Below are positions 1 through 13,040 of a stretch of DNA of 64,000 nucleotides, one piece after another. Under the pieces are notes generated by a model. The model was not told the origin of the DNA and made no database searches. It saw nothing but the letters and a program-made list of their open reading frames with translations. Origin of the DNA: Hyalella azteca (lineage: Eukaryota > Arthropoda > Malacostraca > Amphipoda > Hyalellidae); assembly GCF_000764305.2 (NCBI RefSeq), contig NW_025934863.1, forward strand, positions 273,397 to 337,396, written 5' to 3'. The position numbers were made by a program, and so were the translations under genes. The first letter of the stretch is position 1, and each line of letters starts with the position of its first letter.

Positions 1-2610
1 TCAATTTGTTGATTCATACTAAGGAATTCGGTCGTGTATGCAAAATTATTCCATTATTCTTGCTAAGTAATGAAGTAATTAGCTTGTTCATATGAGTAAT
101 TCGTTTAATCGTTCATCCACAGTTTTTCATTTGATTTTGCAAAGTTTATCGGGTGGCCACGAAAATATGATCGATTGTTCGAGCTGAGTTGAAGCAAATC
201 ATTCAACCACGAGTGTAGTAAAGATTAAATCTTGCTTCATTATTCATAACATTCATTCGTTTCGATAAGATTTAAAATAAATGAGAAGAACGTAGGTTAT
301 GATACACTTTGCAACGCACGCAATGTAATCTCTTGAGGTGCCTAATCTAACTATCGTTCACCTAAATAATATAACTATCGTATTGTAGCGTAAACAATAA
401 CTATCGTATACATAAAGAATAAAGGGAATAAAGTAATAAAGGGATTATTATTACTCCTTTAACTTCATTCATAAAGAATAAAGTAATAAAGGGAACCTTC
501 GACAACTTTCCATGCAGTAATCAGGAAAAGCAGAATTCAAGAATACGTCTAAGAATACTTGCGTCGGAATAATTCTTGTAGGCGCTGGAAGTTTCCGGAA
601 AATTTTGCAACTTTTCAACATTGCAACTTTTCTGGCTGCATGGAAATGTGGGGAAAACGGTTGCATGCATCGCCTTCTTTTCATCTAATCGAAAAGTACA
701 GCGACGATTGTAGTAGAAATCCCAAATTTACTATACCATTTTCAAACAAATATTTTCTAGAGATCAGAAGGATCCGAGATGACATCCAAGCTCGAAAGAC
801 TTCAGCTTTGAAGCGAGTAAACCACTGGAAGCTTGAACGATGATAAGTGAAGCCACATAACATCATCTGAATCTTTATTTGACTTCACTGACATTGATTT
901 CTTGGCATTGGTTTGATGAAGCCAATACAACCGACGGCGGTTCTTTTAAGAAGAAAAGAAACTCCAACAAAAGAACGGCAGCCATGTTTGCACATATGAC
1001 AACAGCGCAGATGAATCCTGACGACAAAAGATCGTGACAAAGGAAGAAAGGGTTCGTGTCTTTGCCAGAAGTACCGCACCAAACCTAAATGAACAGCTAA
1101 TTTGGCTCCAGAGTCCGCATCTTCACAAGGTCGTACAATATGCAGTCCCACTAGAATTTAATTCTCTATATTTTAAAATTATTCTCGAAGGAAGTTCCTA
1201 TTAAATATTGTAAGCATGTCTAAATTGTTGAGTAGAATAATTTGCGCTTGCTTATTTTCCAGATTGATGGGCAAATTAGAAAGAAACGGAGACTTAAGAG
1301 AAATATATACAACAAATACAATATTTCCTATATAAAAATAGTATTTTTAATTGAGTTGGGAAATGATTATCATGTATCTTCCGTTCTCATTGAGTTATTG
1401 CACATCTTGATATTCTAATCACGAATCAAGTATGATTTCTGTGCCACTAATACTATTCGCTCGAACCACGAACGATATCTTAAAATTTATTGAGAATCTC
1501 TTTTAAGACCCTTACTCGTTTGGAGGAGAATTTCAATTTGATGTCCGGAGCCTCTATTATTTACATGCGGGTGCATTGATGTTATTACAGTACATTTTAT
1601 TATTAAAGATAATGCTCAAGTCTTAATTAGTTAACTGTTTAACTGAACTTGAATTTAAGCATACTAACTTGATACTGATTCACTAATAATATACTTTGCT
1701 ACTTCTGGAATTTATTTATTGCTTTAGTGTAGCCTCATGGGTCGAATGCAAGAGCTATTGCTTCAGTGCTTTCTTCGCACCCTGTAGACCGACGACACCA
1801 AGAAGCGACACCAAAAAAACCTGCCGTCCATTTCTCTAAAACTCGCGACGTTTTCGGCATTTTCTTCGAGAATATTTACGCAAGAATATTGAGGAAATTT
1901 TGCTAACAAAGCTCTGGAGTTTGCATGCAAATGTGAGGAGGCTTTCTTTGATCTGGGAAGCGCTCTTTGGACCGCACTCTCTCATGTTTGCTGTACAGCG
2001 CGCTGTTTCATGAGTCACTAAAAAGCGAGAGTTCATCAAGACGGCAGCTTTTTTCCGTCCAAAATGCAAGAAATTTTTTGAGGGTTGGAAAGAAGTTATG
2101 GAGAGTAGGTGCATGGTCAGCCTCAACAATCTTCTCAGGCGAAAATGAAAAAGTTACAAAATATATGCATATATTAAGCTGGGACTTGACGAAAGAACGC
2201 AACTTCTATCGATCAATCTTCATACTCGACAGATATTATTTTTGAAAAAAGTTTTTAGCAATCAAATATTATGTAACGTAATACATTGTGCACCGCAAGT
2301 GTTTGCAAAACACTACTTAAACTATACAGATTACTTTGCCAGACGAACTTTCCTTTCAATGAATGCATCTTTCAAAATATCCTGTTTTAGGATAACGCTC
2401 ACGTATCCTTCTCGAAACACATACATGGGCCTATAGGCTCTTGACAATAAAATCACTTGAATGAAAATTTATGGAATTAATTGATGTCTTAAAACATTTT
2501 ACAGCCATCTGGGAAAGCGATAAGGGAGGATTTTTTTCAATTTTAATCAATATATAGATTTCTATCGATTGCAGATAAAAATGATATAAGATGCAAGTAC
2601 CTTACAATAG
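1..2610. other. Noncoding AT-rich sequence, nothing recognised
   Basis: Only short open frames without family resemblance. There is a small AAGAATAAAG-type repetition at 418-495. No RNA gene or splice-supported exon was seen. Confidence 0.6.
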
Positions 2611-3020
2611 CCGGTATCATGTTTCAACAAGCATTCTAGCATGCACCGGAATCCTGTTTTATCACAAATTCCAAGACAAGAATTATGTCTTGGAATGTCA
2701 TGTCGGAGTCATGTCTCCGGTATCATGCTTCCATACGGATTCTAGAATGCACTGGTATGTTTCATCGCGCATTCCAACATGCACTGTTATGATGTTTCAG
2801 CACAAATTCGAACATCCACTGGTATGGTGCATTAAAACGTATTCTAGGATGCACTGGTATATATGTTTCAACACGTAATCTATCGTACAAAATTATCATG
2901 TTTCAACACGCATCCTAGCATGTACTGGTATGATTTTTCAACACGCTTATTCACATACAAAGTATCATATTTAAACTCGCATAGTCGCATGCACCGGTAT
3001 TGTTTTATTACACACATACC
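2611..3020. repeat. Degenerate ~35-bp tandem array
   Basis: The phrase (A/C)C(T/C)GGTAT-ATG-TTTCAACACG-ATTCTAGCATGC recurs about every 35 bp, e.g. at 2611, 2646, 2717, 2752, 2818, 2853 and 2924. Within it TTCCAAGACA and TGTCTTGGAA (about 2670-2697) form a short hairpin. Confidence 0.8.
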
Positions 3021-4906
3021 AACAGACGTTGACGGGAGCGGTAGCATCTCTGCAGTCATTCATTGCATTTCGGTTCTCCGGACCCACCCGGCAAGCACCA
3101 ATCAATCCCGCCCTAAAACAGCACATCAACTGACTGCAGTCTTAATTAAAGTGGGTAATTCTGAGAGAAATTACTCCTCGGCAACCTGATAATAAATAAT
3201 ATAATGAGTAATGACAGGAATTTATTGTCACGCGCCTACTCTACCTCGGAGTCTATTAATTTGGCTGATGGCGCAGTTACTGACGCAGTCTGTTTTATTT
3301 TTGTCGTAACCCGAGAGTTTGGAACCTTCACGTTATTGCTCGGCTGTTTTTGTTTCTTTCTCGAGAAAACAAAATAACAGAAGCATTCAATATCGGTATC
3401 AGTCGGCAACTGGAAATAAATTATTAAAGTAAATGCAAGTACACTTCCACTGAATTTTTATCCTAAACTACTGGAGAGAAAGAGGATTTTTTTATTTTGT
3501 CATGGTGGAAATGAGGTGCTCATATGGATATTAAATTCCATCGCATCGTATCAAATTGAATAGGAATAAACAAAACTGTAATTTTTCATTCATAACATAT
3601 TGGACCTTCGTTGGCCGATGTCATGGAACATGAATACATGAAAGCTTGATTGTTATAATCAGTCAACAATAAACAGATTTTATTTAACAAATAATGAACG
3701 GAATAAATTTTTGCCCTCTCTAAACTCAATATTAATAGTTTAATCCTCCTTTAATTCCAATAGGCTTGAATTAAACTATAAGCTTGGCAAGAAATCAGTT
3801 GCTATTTATGCACTAGAATTGCACTGATTACATACACGTTCCTACCATTGTTAATAAAGTTAGATGACATGACTGTGGCCGACATTGCTAAGGTCTCCCG
3901 GATTAATGGAAAGACGTCACATGCCATAACATAACCTAAACTGACGGGTGTCCGGCAACATTTACAACCTGGTTCAGGCATATTGTCGAACGTGATCACC
4001 GATAAACCAGCCAGTATTATGGACCACGGATCTCGCTATGAATATAAGAGGCAATCGCCAACTTAATTGTATCGTTTAGATCGCCTTTATGATACGCGCT
4101 TGCTTGATGGGACCCCGAGTTTGATTGAGAGATGAGTCCCGTGGTGGATGACGAGTCCTATATGGCGGATGACGCGAATCCTTTGAACTGCGATATAGGG
4201 ACAATCCTTGCTAAACTGATTGAGTTTCGCAGTCAAATGTTATTACCATGCAAACAACTTTAATTTAATTTATACTGAAAATGTTTCGGCAATTGATGGA
4301 CAATAACTCAAGTTTGACCGGCTGTTACAACAGGTTCATGTAAACAAAGTCTGGGGATAAAGAAAAGAAACTATCTGTCGAATTGTAATTTCCTACTTTA
4401 ATAAACATATTTTTCACCATTCTAATAAAATGAAAAGCAGTAGGTAGTTTCACTTGACATCAATATTCTTCAGGAAAAAAGTTAATGCTTTTTCGCAAGC
4501 TCAATATATCTAGGAATGCGGACCACTCCATCCCAAGAGTTCAGTTGCAGCGAGGAGATTCCCGAGGAGATTGTGGCAATCAGTTCCCTTCATTATGGGA
4601 AATTTCCGGGAACATCCCGCAACATTTCCCAGAGCGACTTATCGGTGACACTTTTTCCTGTATTTTTTTCTTGATAGTTTAGAGAGAAATGGAAACTAGT
4701 TGAAATAATGGGACAAGTTGAGATGCTTCCTCGACGAAGAGGGGATATTAATCGCGGCATTGTAGTGGTCAGCGCTCACTTGTATAGGGCGACCAGACCT
4801 TAGTTTCTGGGGTGATTGTGTTGGGAATATTGACTTTTCACCAGACGAAGTTGAAAGATTGTGTATAAATTGCGAGAAGTTGTTGGGTTGACGGCAGCTT
4901 AAGCTG
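3021..4906. other. Noncoding, no gene recognised
   Basis: AT-rich with a few GC-richer stretches (3020-3130, 4080-4200). Short open frames look random. Confidence 0.55.
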
Positions 4907-4931
4907 ATATATATATATATATATATATATA
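4907..4931. repeat. (AT)n microsatellite
   Basis: About 12 AT units. Confidence 0.95.
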
Positions 4932-5160
4932 GGTTGTAGGCAGTTTATGAGTTATGGGTAGTTTAAATGTTGTAAACCGTTTAAATATTGCGGGCAGTTC
5001 AAAAGTTGAGGACATTTTATATTTATAGAATAGTTTATATGCTGAGCGCAGCTAAAAAATTGCGGAAAGTTTATAAGTTTATTATTTGTGGGCAGTTGAA
5101 ATGTTGTTTGTAGTTTAAATGGTGAGGGCATTTTAATAATAACTTGAGGGCGGCTCTGAT
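4932..5160. repeat. Degenerate ~20-bp tandem repeats
   Basis: Variants of GGGCAGTTTAAATGTTG recur with many changes (GGTAGTTTAAATGTTG, GGGCAGTTGAAATGTTG, TGTAGTTTAAATGGTG). It is an old, decayed minisatellite next to the AT tract. Confidence 0.65.
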
Positions 5161-8100
5161 GTTCTGTATAATATCAATATGTTGCTGATTTTATCTGTTT
5201 TTTCGAATAAACTGCTTCCAATTTCGGTGATATTTTGCCATTATTAAATGAAGCGAATGATCTGAACTCAAATGGCACAAAGTTCATAGAAGATTGTGAT
5301 TTAAATAATGACTGTTGAACGCTGCGAAAATTCTTTAAGAACGCGCTAAAATATGCACAATGTTACGAGTAAAACTACGAATTTAACAGATTTAGGAGGA
5401 GAAATGCAATTTCTCCTAAATTGCAACTATTACTTCGCCATGAAAATTCACCGAGAAAAGTTCCTTCGGTAAATATTTTGTAGAGGCAACGAAAGTGAGT
5501 TCGGACAACCGGCAAGAAAGTTTCATTTTATTGCAAGTTAAACGACGGAGCTCTTTATAGGCCGGGGATGTGAGATGGCTCAGTATTCTTAAGGTGTTCT
5601 GCAGAGCGTGTAACAGCCTGCCGATGTCTTTCTTTAGTTGTGAAGTTTGAGCAAAAGCAGAGCCCTGATCTTCTTCTTTCAGACCTGTGATGTGTCTCCA
5701 AGTTAAACACGGCAGCGGCATGGCAGCCGAAATGTTTTATTGATGATCTCGGTGCTCGGGATGCTGCTCGTTTCGAAGAGTAATAAATGCGAATTGAGCT
5801 TAAATTCACTAGCCATAATTGCAATAATTTTTATAATATTTAGTGAGAAGGAGGCAAGCGCATTGATTTTTTTCTCCATCTTAAAGTAACGTTATAAAAA
5901 TATATTTGCCCACAATAATCATGAATCCAGAACATAATATTTTATGCTGAGCAATAATTTTGAATATGGAGCTTGGATCTCTAACGATTGCCAGAACGAA
6001 ACTGAAATAAACAGATCGATGCATTAGAATCTTAACCGCACAGCCTTCTTCAATTGAAAATATATTGAGAAGGTAGACTAATTTATATCAACACATTGAA
6101 CAATTTTCCATACATTTATATCAACACTTGAACAGGAATATTTCGAACAAAACTTGCTGAATTGACTCTTGGGGTAAAAGTTTGCACAAACAAGATAAAT
6201 CTATTAATTGTATACACTAAATCGGAAAACATATATTCATTAGAAACTAAAGCATTTGGGTTTGTTCGTCATGAAAATAACGAGTTTGATTACGCTTAGT
6301 AAAAAAATAATTATATAAAATTTAGACATCTAGATGTATTATATAAGTAATGACTTTCATTTTACTACGTCTACTAAAACAATTTGAGGAAAAACTCGAA
6401 AATCTTCTGTAATTACAGAAGAAGCGAGTTTGATATATATACATTATATATATTACTCAAGTAATATATATTACTTGAGTAACTCAAAGCTTTCTTCATT
6501 GTATCTCTAGGAAATTCAGCAGTCCGGCGTAGACCCAACACAACAAATCTTAGCAAAGGACTGAAGAGCGGAGAGCCTACGAGAACTGACAGCGAGCAAA
6601 TCACTTTCACTTTATCGTAGTTTTTCATGCAGTCCAAAGAACGGAGTCCCGTGCATGTTTTATTCATGCACCACGCAAGGGCCATCTGTAAAAAACGCCC
6701 CTCCATCGCTAATTTTTTGATATGCTCACTTGGCTTCGGCGTGGAGCAATGGCATGTGATCTTGTAATATCGGATGAAGGCCATTTACGATCACAAAGCT
6801 CATCAATAAGAAGTCAATGTTTGGCCATTTGAGGATACGAAAACTATGTAGCAGTGTACATAGAAAATAATATTTGCAGAAGAAAAACCATCGAGATATG
6901 CACCCATGTGATATAATATCGTATTATGGCAAAAATAAGTTCCCGTTTGTATAATAAGCTAATCAAGTCATAATACTGGATATGAGTACACATTATTAGA
7001 AATATTTTTTGATGGTAAAAATAAAAAATATCTTGCGTCGTTGAGATTGAAGACAAAAAGAGGAATTGAATGAAGCTCTGAAAATTTGAAATGCCAAAAT
7101 GAAGCTAAAAATTTAATAAATAAGCTAATTAAAGAGGAAAATTTAAAAAAATGATTTGAAGATTTCGTGAATATTATCATGCAAATATATTACAATCATT
7201 GCCTTCTAAAGAGAGATTATTCAACGTGAAAATTTCAATTTTCGCTGAAAAGAAGCTAATTTATGTACTGCAAACAAGATTTTAATAAACAGTCAACGGC
7301 ACTACATGAACGCAAAAACCTAGAATGATAACACCAATTGAGGACAAATATAAAAGAAAATCTTTCCCAAAAATTAGCTGTGTAGAAAGTTTTTATTATA
7401 GGATCTTTCAATTAAACTTATCATAGATCAACTAATTGCTCGTCAAGACTTATCAGCAGGCGGCACAGCCCAATAACAAGGCAGATCTCGCAGAGGTCGG
7501 CAATTGCCAGAAAGCAGACGTCGGGTCGCGAATCGAAGAGAAGAAGTTTTCTTTGATGTAAGAGCGCGTCCGCTTGACCGGAAGCCTGCCGAGGAATGAG
7601 GATGACAGATGAAGAACAAAACCCGACGCCGATGCGGTCATCATCCGACCACTCAAGTCTGGGGTGAAGGACTCTATAACCAAATATTTGTATTAACATG
7701 TCAATTTAGTCACAAGATTATATGTATAAGCAAATCTTGTTTTTGAAATATAACTATCTATTACTTCTATAACTGTGTTTACTAAGTAAAAACTGGATGC
7801 ATATTCATCCAAACTGCAGACTACATGTCGGATAATGATAAATTTTGATTTCTACTCAAACGTCAAGGTCTCGAGATAAGATGTAAACGGACAAATTTTT
7901 ATTCATGCCGAAAAATTTAAAATAATATAAATTTTGTGTCATTTTTTTGTTATTCTTAGGAGAATTCACGATTTTATTACCCTTTTCTTTTTTTAATTTA
8001 ATGTTTTCACGTAAAGAGTACGAGTTCTGTCATTAACGTAGTTTCAATTTAATAAATAATCGCCGTAATAAAATTACAATCTTCCAGGAATTAAAAATGA

Positions 8101-8570
8101 AACATTGAAAAGTCTCAATTAAATCTTCCAAGACACGAAAATGGCATTCTGTTCCTATTTATCGATCTGTCCTTATTGCGATGTAAATGAAGCATAAACC
8201 TGGAAGGCGAAACAGCGTCGAATGCAGCCGTTCGTTTCCTTATCATAAAGTGAATAATGTTCACATGCATCATTTTAGGCGTCCCCAAGGATTTAGAAGA
8301 ACACCAGCTGGAATTAAAAATTAATTATGCATCGGTACAGCATCAACAGAAGCTGAATCTTAAAGATCTTAAAGCGCATTGATTTTCCTCGTTACATACT
8401 AATTAGTTAAACGCAAATTGCAGGTGTGTAGTTAGATAAATTATTAAAGTGAAGACATTATGATCCATTAAATTTTTCAGTAGAAAGGTGCTAAAGATGA
8501 GTCATAAAATACATATATAAATGCTTATGATTGACAATGTAAAGATCAACGCTACAGACAATCACGACAA
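5161..8570. other. Noncoding region with a GC-richer island at 7440-7680
   Basis: No recognisable exon. The island at 7440-7680 stands out from AT-rich flanks and is open for ~90 codons on the minus strand, but the translation resembles no family I know. A 28-bp palindrome is listed separately. Confidence 0.5.
6454..6481. repeat. 28-bp perfect palindrome
   Basis: TACTCAAGTAATAT is followed immediately by its reverse complement with no loop. Confidence 0.9.
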
Positions 8571-8690
8571 TCCCCACAATCACACTTCACACAATCACGA
8601 CACTTCGTGCAATCACGTATCACACTTCACACAATCACGACACTTCACACAATCCTTCACGACACTTCACTCACCACATTCCCACAATAC
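8571..8690. repeat. Short tandem repeats based on CACTTCACACAATCACGA
   Basis: The motif and shortened versions (CAATCACGACACTTC) repeat imperfectly about eight times. Confidence 0.8.
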
Positions 8691-8850
8691 TGATTAACAA
8701 TGAACGCTCAATCGTTCCCTATGACGAAGGCAGAAATATAAGGCGGTGCGGATAAAGTGATCGCTCATGACTCCATCACGGCTCTTTGTCCGGACCGCCC
8801 CGGGCGGCGGCCACGAGTCACTGCCCATAATTGAGGAGTCTATCATATTC
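8690..8850. promoter_or_regulatory. GC-rich island, candidate regulatory element
   Basis: A GC-rich block (CCGGACCGCCCCGGGCGGCGG near 8792) in strongly AT-rich DNA, with ATGACTCCATCACGG and a CCCATAATTGAGG motif. There is no coding support. The regulatory role is inferred from composition only. Confidence 0.25.
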
Positions 8851-8867
8851 TTGTTCTGGACTCCTAG

Positions 8868-9245
8868 CAAATTTTATGTGAACTTGGTAGGATAAAACTT
8901 ACGTGTGCTCAATATATTAACCTTTCGTCCACAGCCGTCGCCCTTGCACAAGTCCACACTTTACTTATAACTAATTTTAGATGAATTTTGTCGAATAAAA
9001 CTGTCGTGTGCTTAACTTATTAACCCTTCATCTCCCGCCGACTTCCTGGCATGTTTCCACACCTACTAAATTTTAGGTGAACTTGGTCAAATAAATAACA
9101 CATGTTGATCTAACGTGTTAACTTTTCGACGGCAAGCGGTTACTTTATTTACCAGGTGTTACGTTTACACCTATACATAATATTAGGCAAACTTTGTAAA
9201 AAATTATGTCTACAGTGTTTTGGCCTTTCGTCTATAGCAACTGTA
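8868..9245. repeat. Degenerate ~100-bp tandem repeat, about 4 copies
   Basis: CTAGCAAATTTTATGTGAACTT, CTAATTTTAGATGAATTTTG, CTAAATTTTAGGTGAACTTG and ATAATATTAGGCAAACTTTG each start a block. The blocks continue with (G/C)TGTGCTTAA-like then TATTAACC(C)TTCGTC-like sequence. Confidence 0.7.
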
Positions 9246-10088
9246 AATTCAGTTATCAACTATTTAGATGTTAATGAAGGAATGAATGAACGAATGAATG
9301 AAACTTTGTAAGTAATGAAAGTTAATGTGCCCTTTCTGCACGGACCGTAACGCTAGTTACCCGGCCTATACAGCATGTGCAGGTAGCTCTGGCTAACCCT
9401 CCGTATTTTCGTACGCAATGGGCTACTTCGGTACACCAGCGCCAGCGTTCTGAGTAATTCTTGATTATTTAAACGTATAGAAGCATTAAGTTTGACGTCA
9501 TGGCGAATCCTAACCAAGTGTGATGAAAATAAGCGTAATCAAAATATTCCATATTAAATTAACCATGTTTAAACATAATTGTACCCCACTGCGTGTTCAT
9601 ACATCCTGTAATTTTGATGCAGGCTGATTTAGAATGATTTTTCGATCTTTTATCCTACAATGAAGTGCGAAAAGGAGGTTTGTGGTTCAAACCACAATAT
9701 ATTCTAGCACTGTGTAGATTTATAGGGATTTGCAGGAAATATAACAACGAGTTCAATTTCTGCCAAACTATGAGTACCTTAGCTCAAAGGTAAGCCTATG
9801 TTTTTTCGGCCAGTTGTCATAATTTTGTCTTATTCTTTTACAATAAAATCATCTGCAAACGCAATCTTATAGCATCGTTTAAGTAAAAAATATTTTTTTG
9901 CACTTTCATAAAAATATTGGGTCATCCTACCCAAATAAAGAAATACTTCTTACCTACATCAATCGCACCACAGCGGACGTAGCAATGATACGCATTCTTG
10001 CGGGACCAAACTATGTCAGGATGACCCACACAGAGACAAAAAAGGTGTATCACTATTTAGACAACATCTCACTCATATCTCTGAGTCC
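9246..10088. other. Noncoding, nothing recognised
   Basis: A short GAATGAATGAAC run at 9275-9300 and a GC-richer patch at 9345-9440. Nothing else was seen. Confidence 0.5.
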
Positions 10089-10470
10089 AGGGGCCATACT
10101 TTCAAAACTCGCTAAGTGAACGTAAGTACTTATGCTCTATTTTCTTGTCTATGATTGGTGGATTTTGCTTGAAAGGCCGTCAATGATTGGCTGATGAACT
10201 TACGATCTCCTAACTTTTTTTGAAAGTTTAGTGAACGTAAGTACTTACGCTCTATTTTCTTGTCTATGATTGGTGGATTTTGCTTGAAAGGCCGTCAATG
10301 ATTGGCTGATGAACTTACGATCTCCTAACTTTTTTTTAGAGTATAGGCCCAGCTGGGTAAGTAGTTACGCTCTATTTTCTTGCCTGTGATTGGTGGATTT
10401 TGCTTGAAAGGCCGTCAATGATTGGCTGATGAACTTACGATATCTTAACTTTTTTTGATAGTATAGGCCC
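10089..10470. mobile_element. Nonautonomous TIR element with internal ~115-120-bp tandem copies
   Basis: The left end GGGCCATACTTTCA pairs with the right end TGATAGTATAGGCCC, and partial complementarity continues inward to GTAAGT/ACTTAC, ~37 bp in all. Between them are three near-identical blocks (TGATTGGTGGATTTTGCTTG, GGCCGTCAATGATTGGCTGA) starting at about 10115, 10230 and 10350. The junction before the third block carries another GTATAGGCCC terminus, so copies are nested or in tandem. A CAGGGGCC start suggests a hAT-type MITE, but no clean target-site duplication is visible. It has no transposase. Confidence 0.8.
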
Positions 10471-11858
10471 AGATCTGATCAAGATCTTGATGTTAGCCAA
10501 GCACCTCGAGACCAGCAGTCAGTTTGGGTGGCAATTCAGGCGTGCATTATTCCATGTGTGGCCTCGAGAATTATTTGCTAGCGGCTCCGTGCGGCGGAGG
10601 CCATTTATCACAGGGGCCACAAGACGAATGGCTTGTAAGGCGGACCTTCGATTGATGCTCCCAAGATTTCACATCGCTTTTTTCTTTCATTTGTGAGTTT
10701 CTTCCCGATACGACAAAAAGAAATTTAGAATCACTGAAAAAAGTAAACCATGAAATTGGAAGTGGGCGTTCAAGTTGGCGTGCAAGAAATGAGTTACAAC
10801 TTTTTCCAGTGGAACGAAAATTCGGAAAATGTGAGGTACAATCCTGGGAGAAAAATAAAACTTAAACTACATGATGGTTTCAATAGCGATAAAAGAGAGT
10901 TCTTAATTGTCTCCTCTTGAGTACAATAGAAAAAGCGTAGTTGACTATGACATAATACATGCGAATTTATTATGTATATGCGAATTATTTCATTGACTGC
11001 TGACAAAAGTCCGATATCAGAATGTTAAATGCTAAAACATTTACATAATTTATTTTAAAAGATACGTTATGACTCCTAACTATCGGGAACTAAGTTGAAA
11101 GAAAAATCTTCCCCTACGCAAAGGTTGAATTTTATTTCAATCTTCCATATACGAAAGATTTGTCTTGTTGTCTCTGAAATAAAACTGCTCACAGACTCGT
11201 CCCTTTCTATCTCCCCGTGTCCGAACCTTCGCAATAGCAAAAAAATATTCCCTTGGAGAACTTCACTAGAAGTGATGCCTTCCTTTTATGTGTGTGAATA
11301 TCGTAAAATGAAATAATCAGAGAACAATTTGCCTTCAATCGTTGTCAGGGTTATAGCGCCTAACTTATTAAAAAACAGCACATGCGTTAGTAGATGAGAT
11401 TGAAATCATCAAATAAGAGCATCCTTAAATGAGGTAGGGAGGGCCATGATCTTGTTGATCGAATAATCCAATTATACTTTCATGCAATAAAACTACCTAT
11501 GTTGAATACGAAAGCAATAAGTCAATAATTATTCTGTCAAATACAATTAAATTCAATTCAATGTTTTTTTAAGGTTTTTCGTGGAGTAACCATCATGAAA
11601 AGGTTTCTGATTGTAGAGGGTATCGAATGTAATCTCAATGACGACCGCATGTGAACGAAACATCATAGTTAAACTTCCACGTTTCGTGCTAAGGAATCTT
11701 TAAGCCTGCAATCAAGTAAAGTTAAGACCAGAGCAACATCGATATTTCCAACGCTCATTCAAAGACATCACACGTGGCAGTAAAGTTCCCACAGCAAAAT
11801 CTTCATACCTAAATAGCGTCTCATAACACATACTATATAAGGACTGACTAATATTCGA
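10471..11858. other. Noncoding, nothing recognised
   Basis: Random-looking short frames. A GC-richer patch at 10490-10660 holds no identified exon. Confidence 0.5.
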
Positions 11859-12602
11859 GTAATATTCAGCGTCGTGCTGCGGGTAATATTCAGCGTCGTG
11901 CTGCAGGTAATATTCAGCGTCGTGCTGCGGGTAATATTGAGCGCCATGCTGCGGGTTATATTCAGCGTCGTGCTGCGGGTAATATTCAGCGTCGTGCTGC
12001 GGGTAATATTCAGCGTCGTGCTGCGGGTAATATTCAGCGTCGTGCTGCGGGTAATATTCAGCGTCGTGCTGCGGGTAATATTCAGCGTCGTGCTGCGGGT
12101 AATATTCAGCGTCGTGCTGCGGGTAATATTCAGCGTCGTGCTGCGGGTAATATTCAGCGTCGTGCTGCGGGTAATATTCAGCGTCGTGCTGCGGGTAATA
12201 TTCAGCGTCGTGCTGCGGGTAATATTCAGCGTCGTGCTGCGGGTAATATTCAGCGTCGTGCTGCGGGTAATATTCAGCGTCGTGCTGCGGGTAATATTCA
12301 GCGTCGTGCTGCGGGTAATATTCAGCGTCGTGCTGCGGGTAATATTCAGCGTCGTGCTGCGGGTAATATTCAGCGTCGTGCTGCGGGTAATATTCAGCGT
12401 CGTGCTGCGGGTAATATTCAGCGTCGTGCTGCGGGTAATATTCAGCGTCGTGCTGCGGGTAATATTCAGCGTCGTGCTGCGGGTAATATTCAGCGTCGTG
12501 CTGCGGGTAATATTCAGCGTCGTGCTGCGGGTAATATTCAGCGTCGTGCTGCAGGCAATATTCAGCGCCATGCTGCAGGAAATATTCAGCGTCGTGCTGC
12601 AG
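11859..12602. repeat. 24-bp minisatellite, 31 units in perfect register
   Basis: Each unit is GTAATATTCAGCGTC plus GTGCTGCGG. The array is exactly 31 x 24 = 744 bp with no indel. Units 6-28 (11979-12530) are identical; substitutions occur only in the outer units (e.g. GAGCGCCATGC at 11939, GCAGGCAATATT at 12551). Because 24 is divisible by 3, both strands are open across it as 8-residue repeats (VIFSVVLR and NITRSTTL). I regard those as by-products, not proteins. True copy number may be larger, since short reads collapse such arrays. Confidence 0.97.
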
Positions 12603-13040
12603 AAGGGTTTACATGACGCAGATCCTCAGCATCAATGCTGATCGCATTATTCTCTCCCCTTCTACAGATCATCTCTTTGTGCTTCTCCCGCGTTTATCCC
12701 GTTGCCCTCGTCTCGCAATCTCCGTCGCCCTCACTCATTTTTATCGGATCTTGCGCTCTTCCCAATTAGCGTTTCCCTTGTGCTCCTTATCCCGTCCCCT
12801 TTTTCCATTTATTTATTCCAAGAATCGAGGATCCGGAATTCTCGGCTTCTTTTAACGTCAGTCATTTAGTATGCACTTGCTAGTCCCTCTCTTTTATTGC
12901 TTGTTTCCGTGTCCCCATTACAGATGCTGAGATTTATCGTCCTCTTCATTAGTTCTCATTTGCTTTGATTCTCCCTCATCGCGTGAATATTGCATGATCG
13001 TCTTAACTCACTCGGCGTCTCTTGCATCTAAAGTACAGTG
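12603..13040. other. Pyrimidine-rich spacer between two minisatellites
   Basis: The + strand is enriched in C and T (CTCCCGC, CCCGTTGCCCTCGTCTCGC). There is an 80-codon open frame at 12613-12855 without recognisable similarity. No gene is supported. Confidence 0.45.

Noticed and set aside
11768..12641. Long open frames of 255 and 267 codons on both strands
   Set aside because: They are the two readings of a 24-bp array whose unit is divisible by three and stop-free. There is no start context, codon bias or unique flanking domain.
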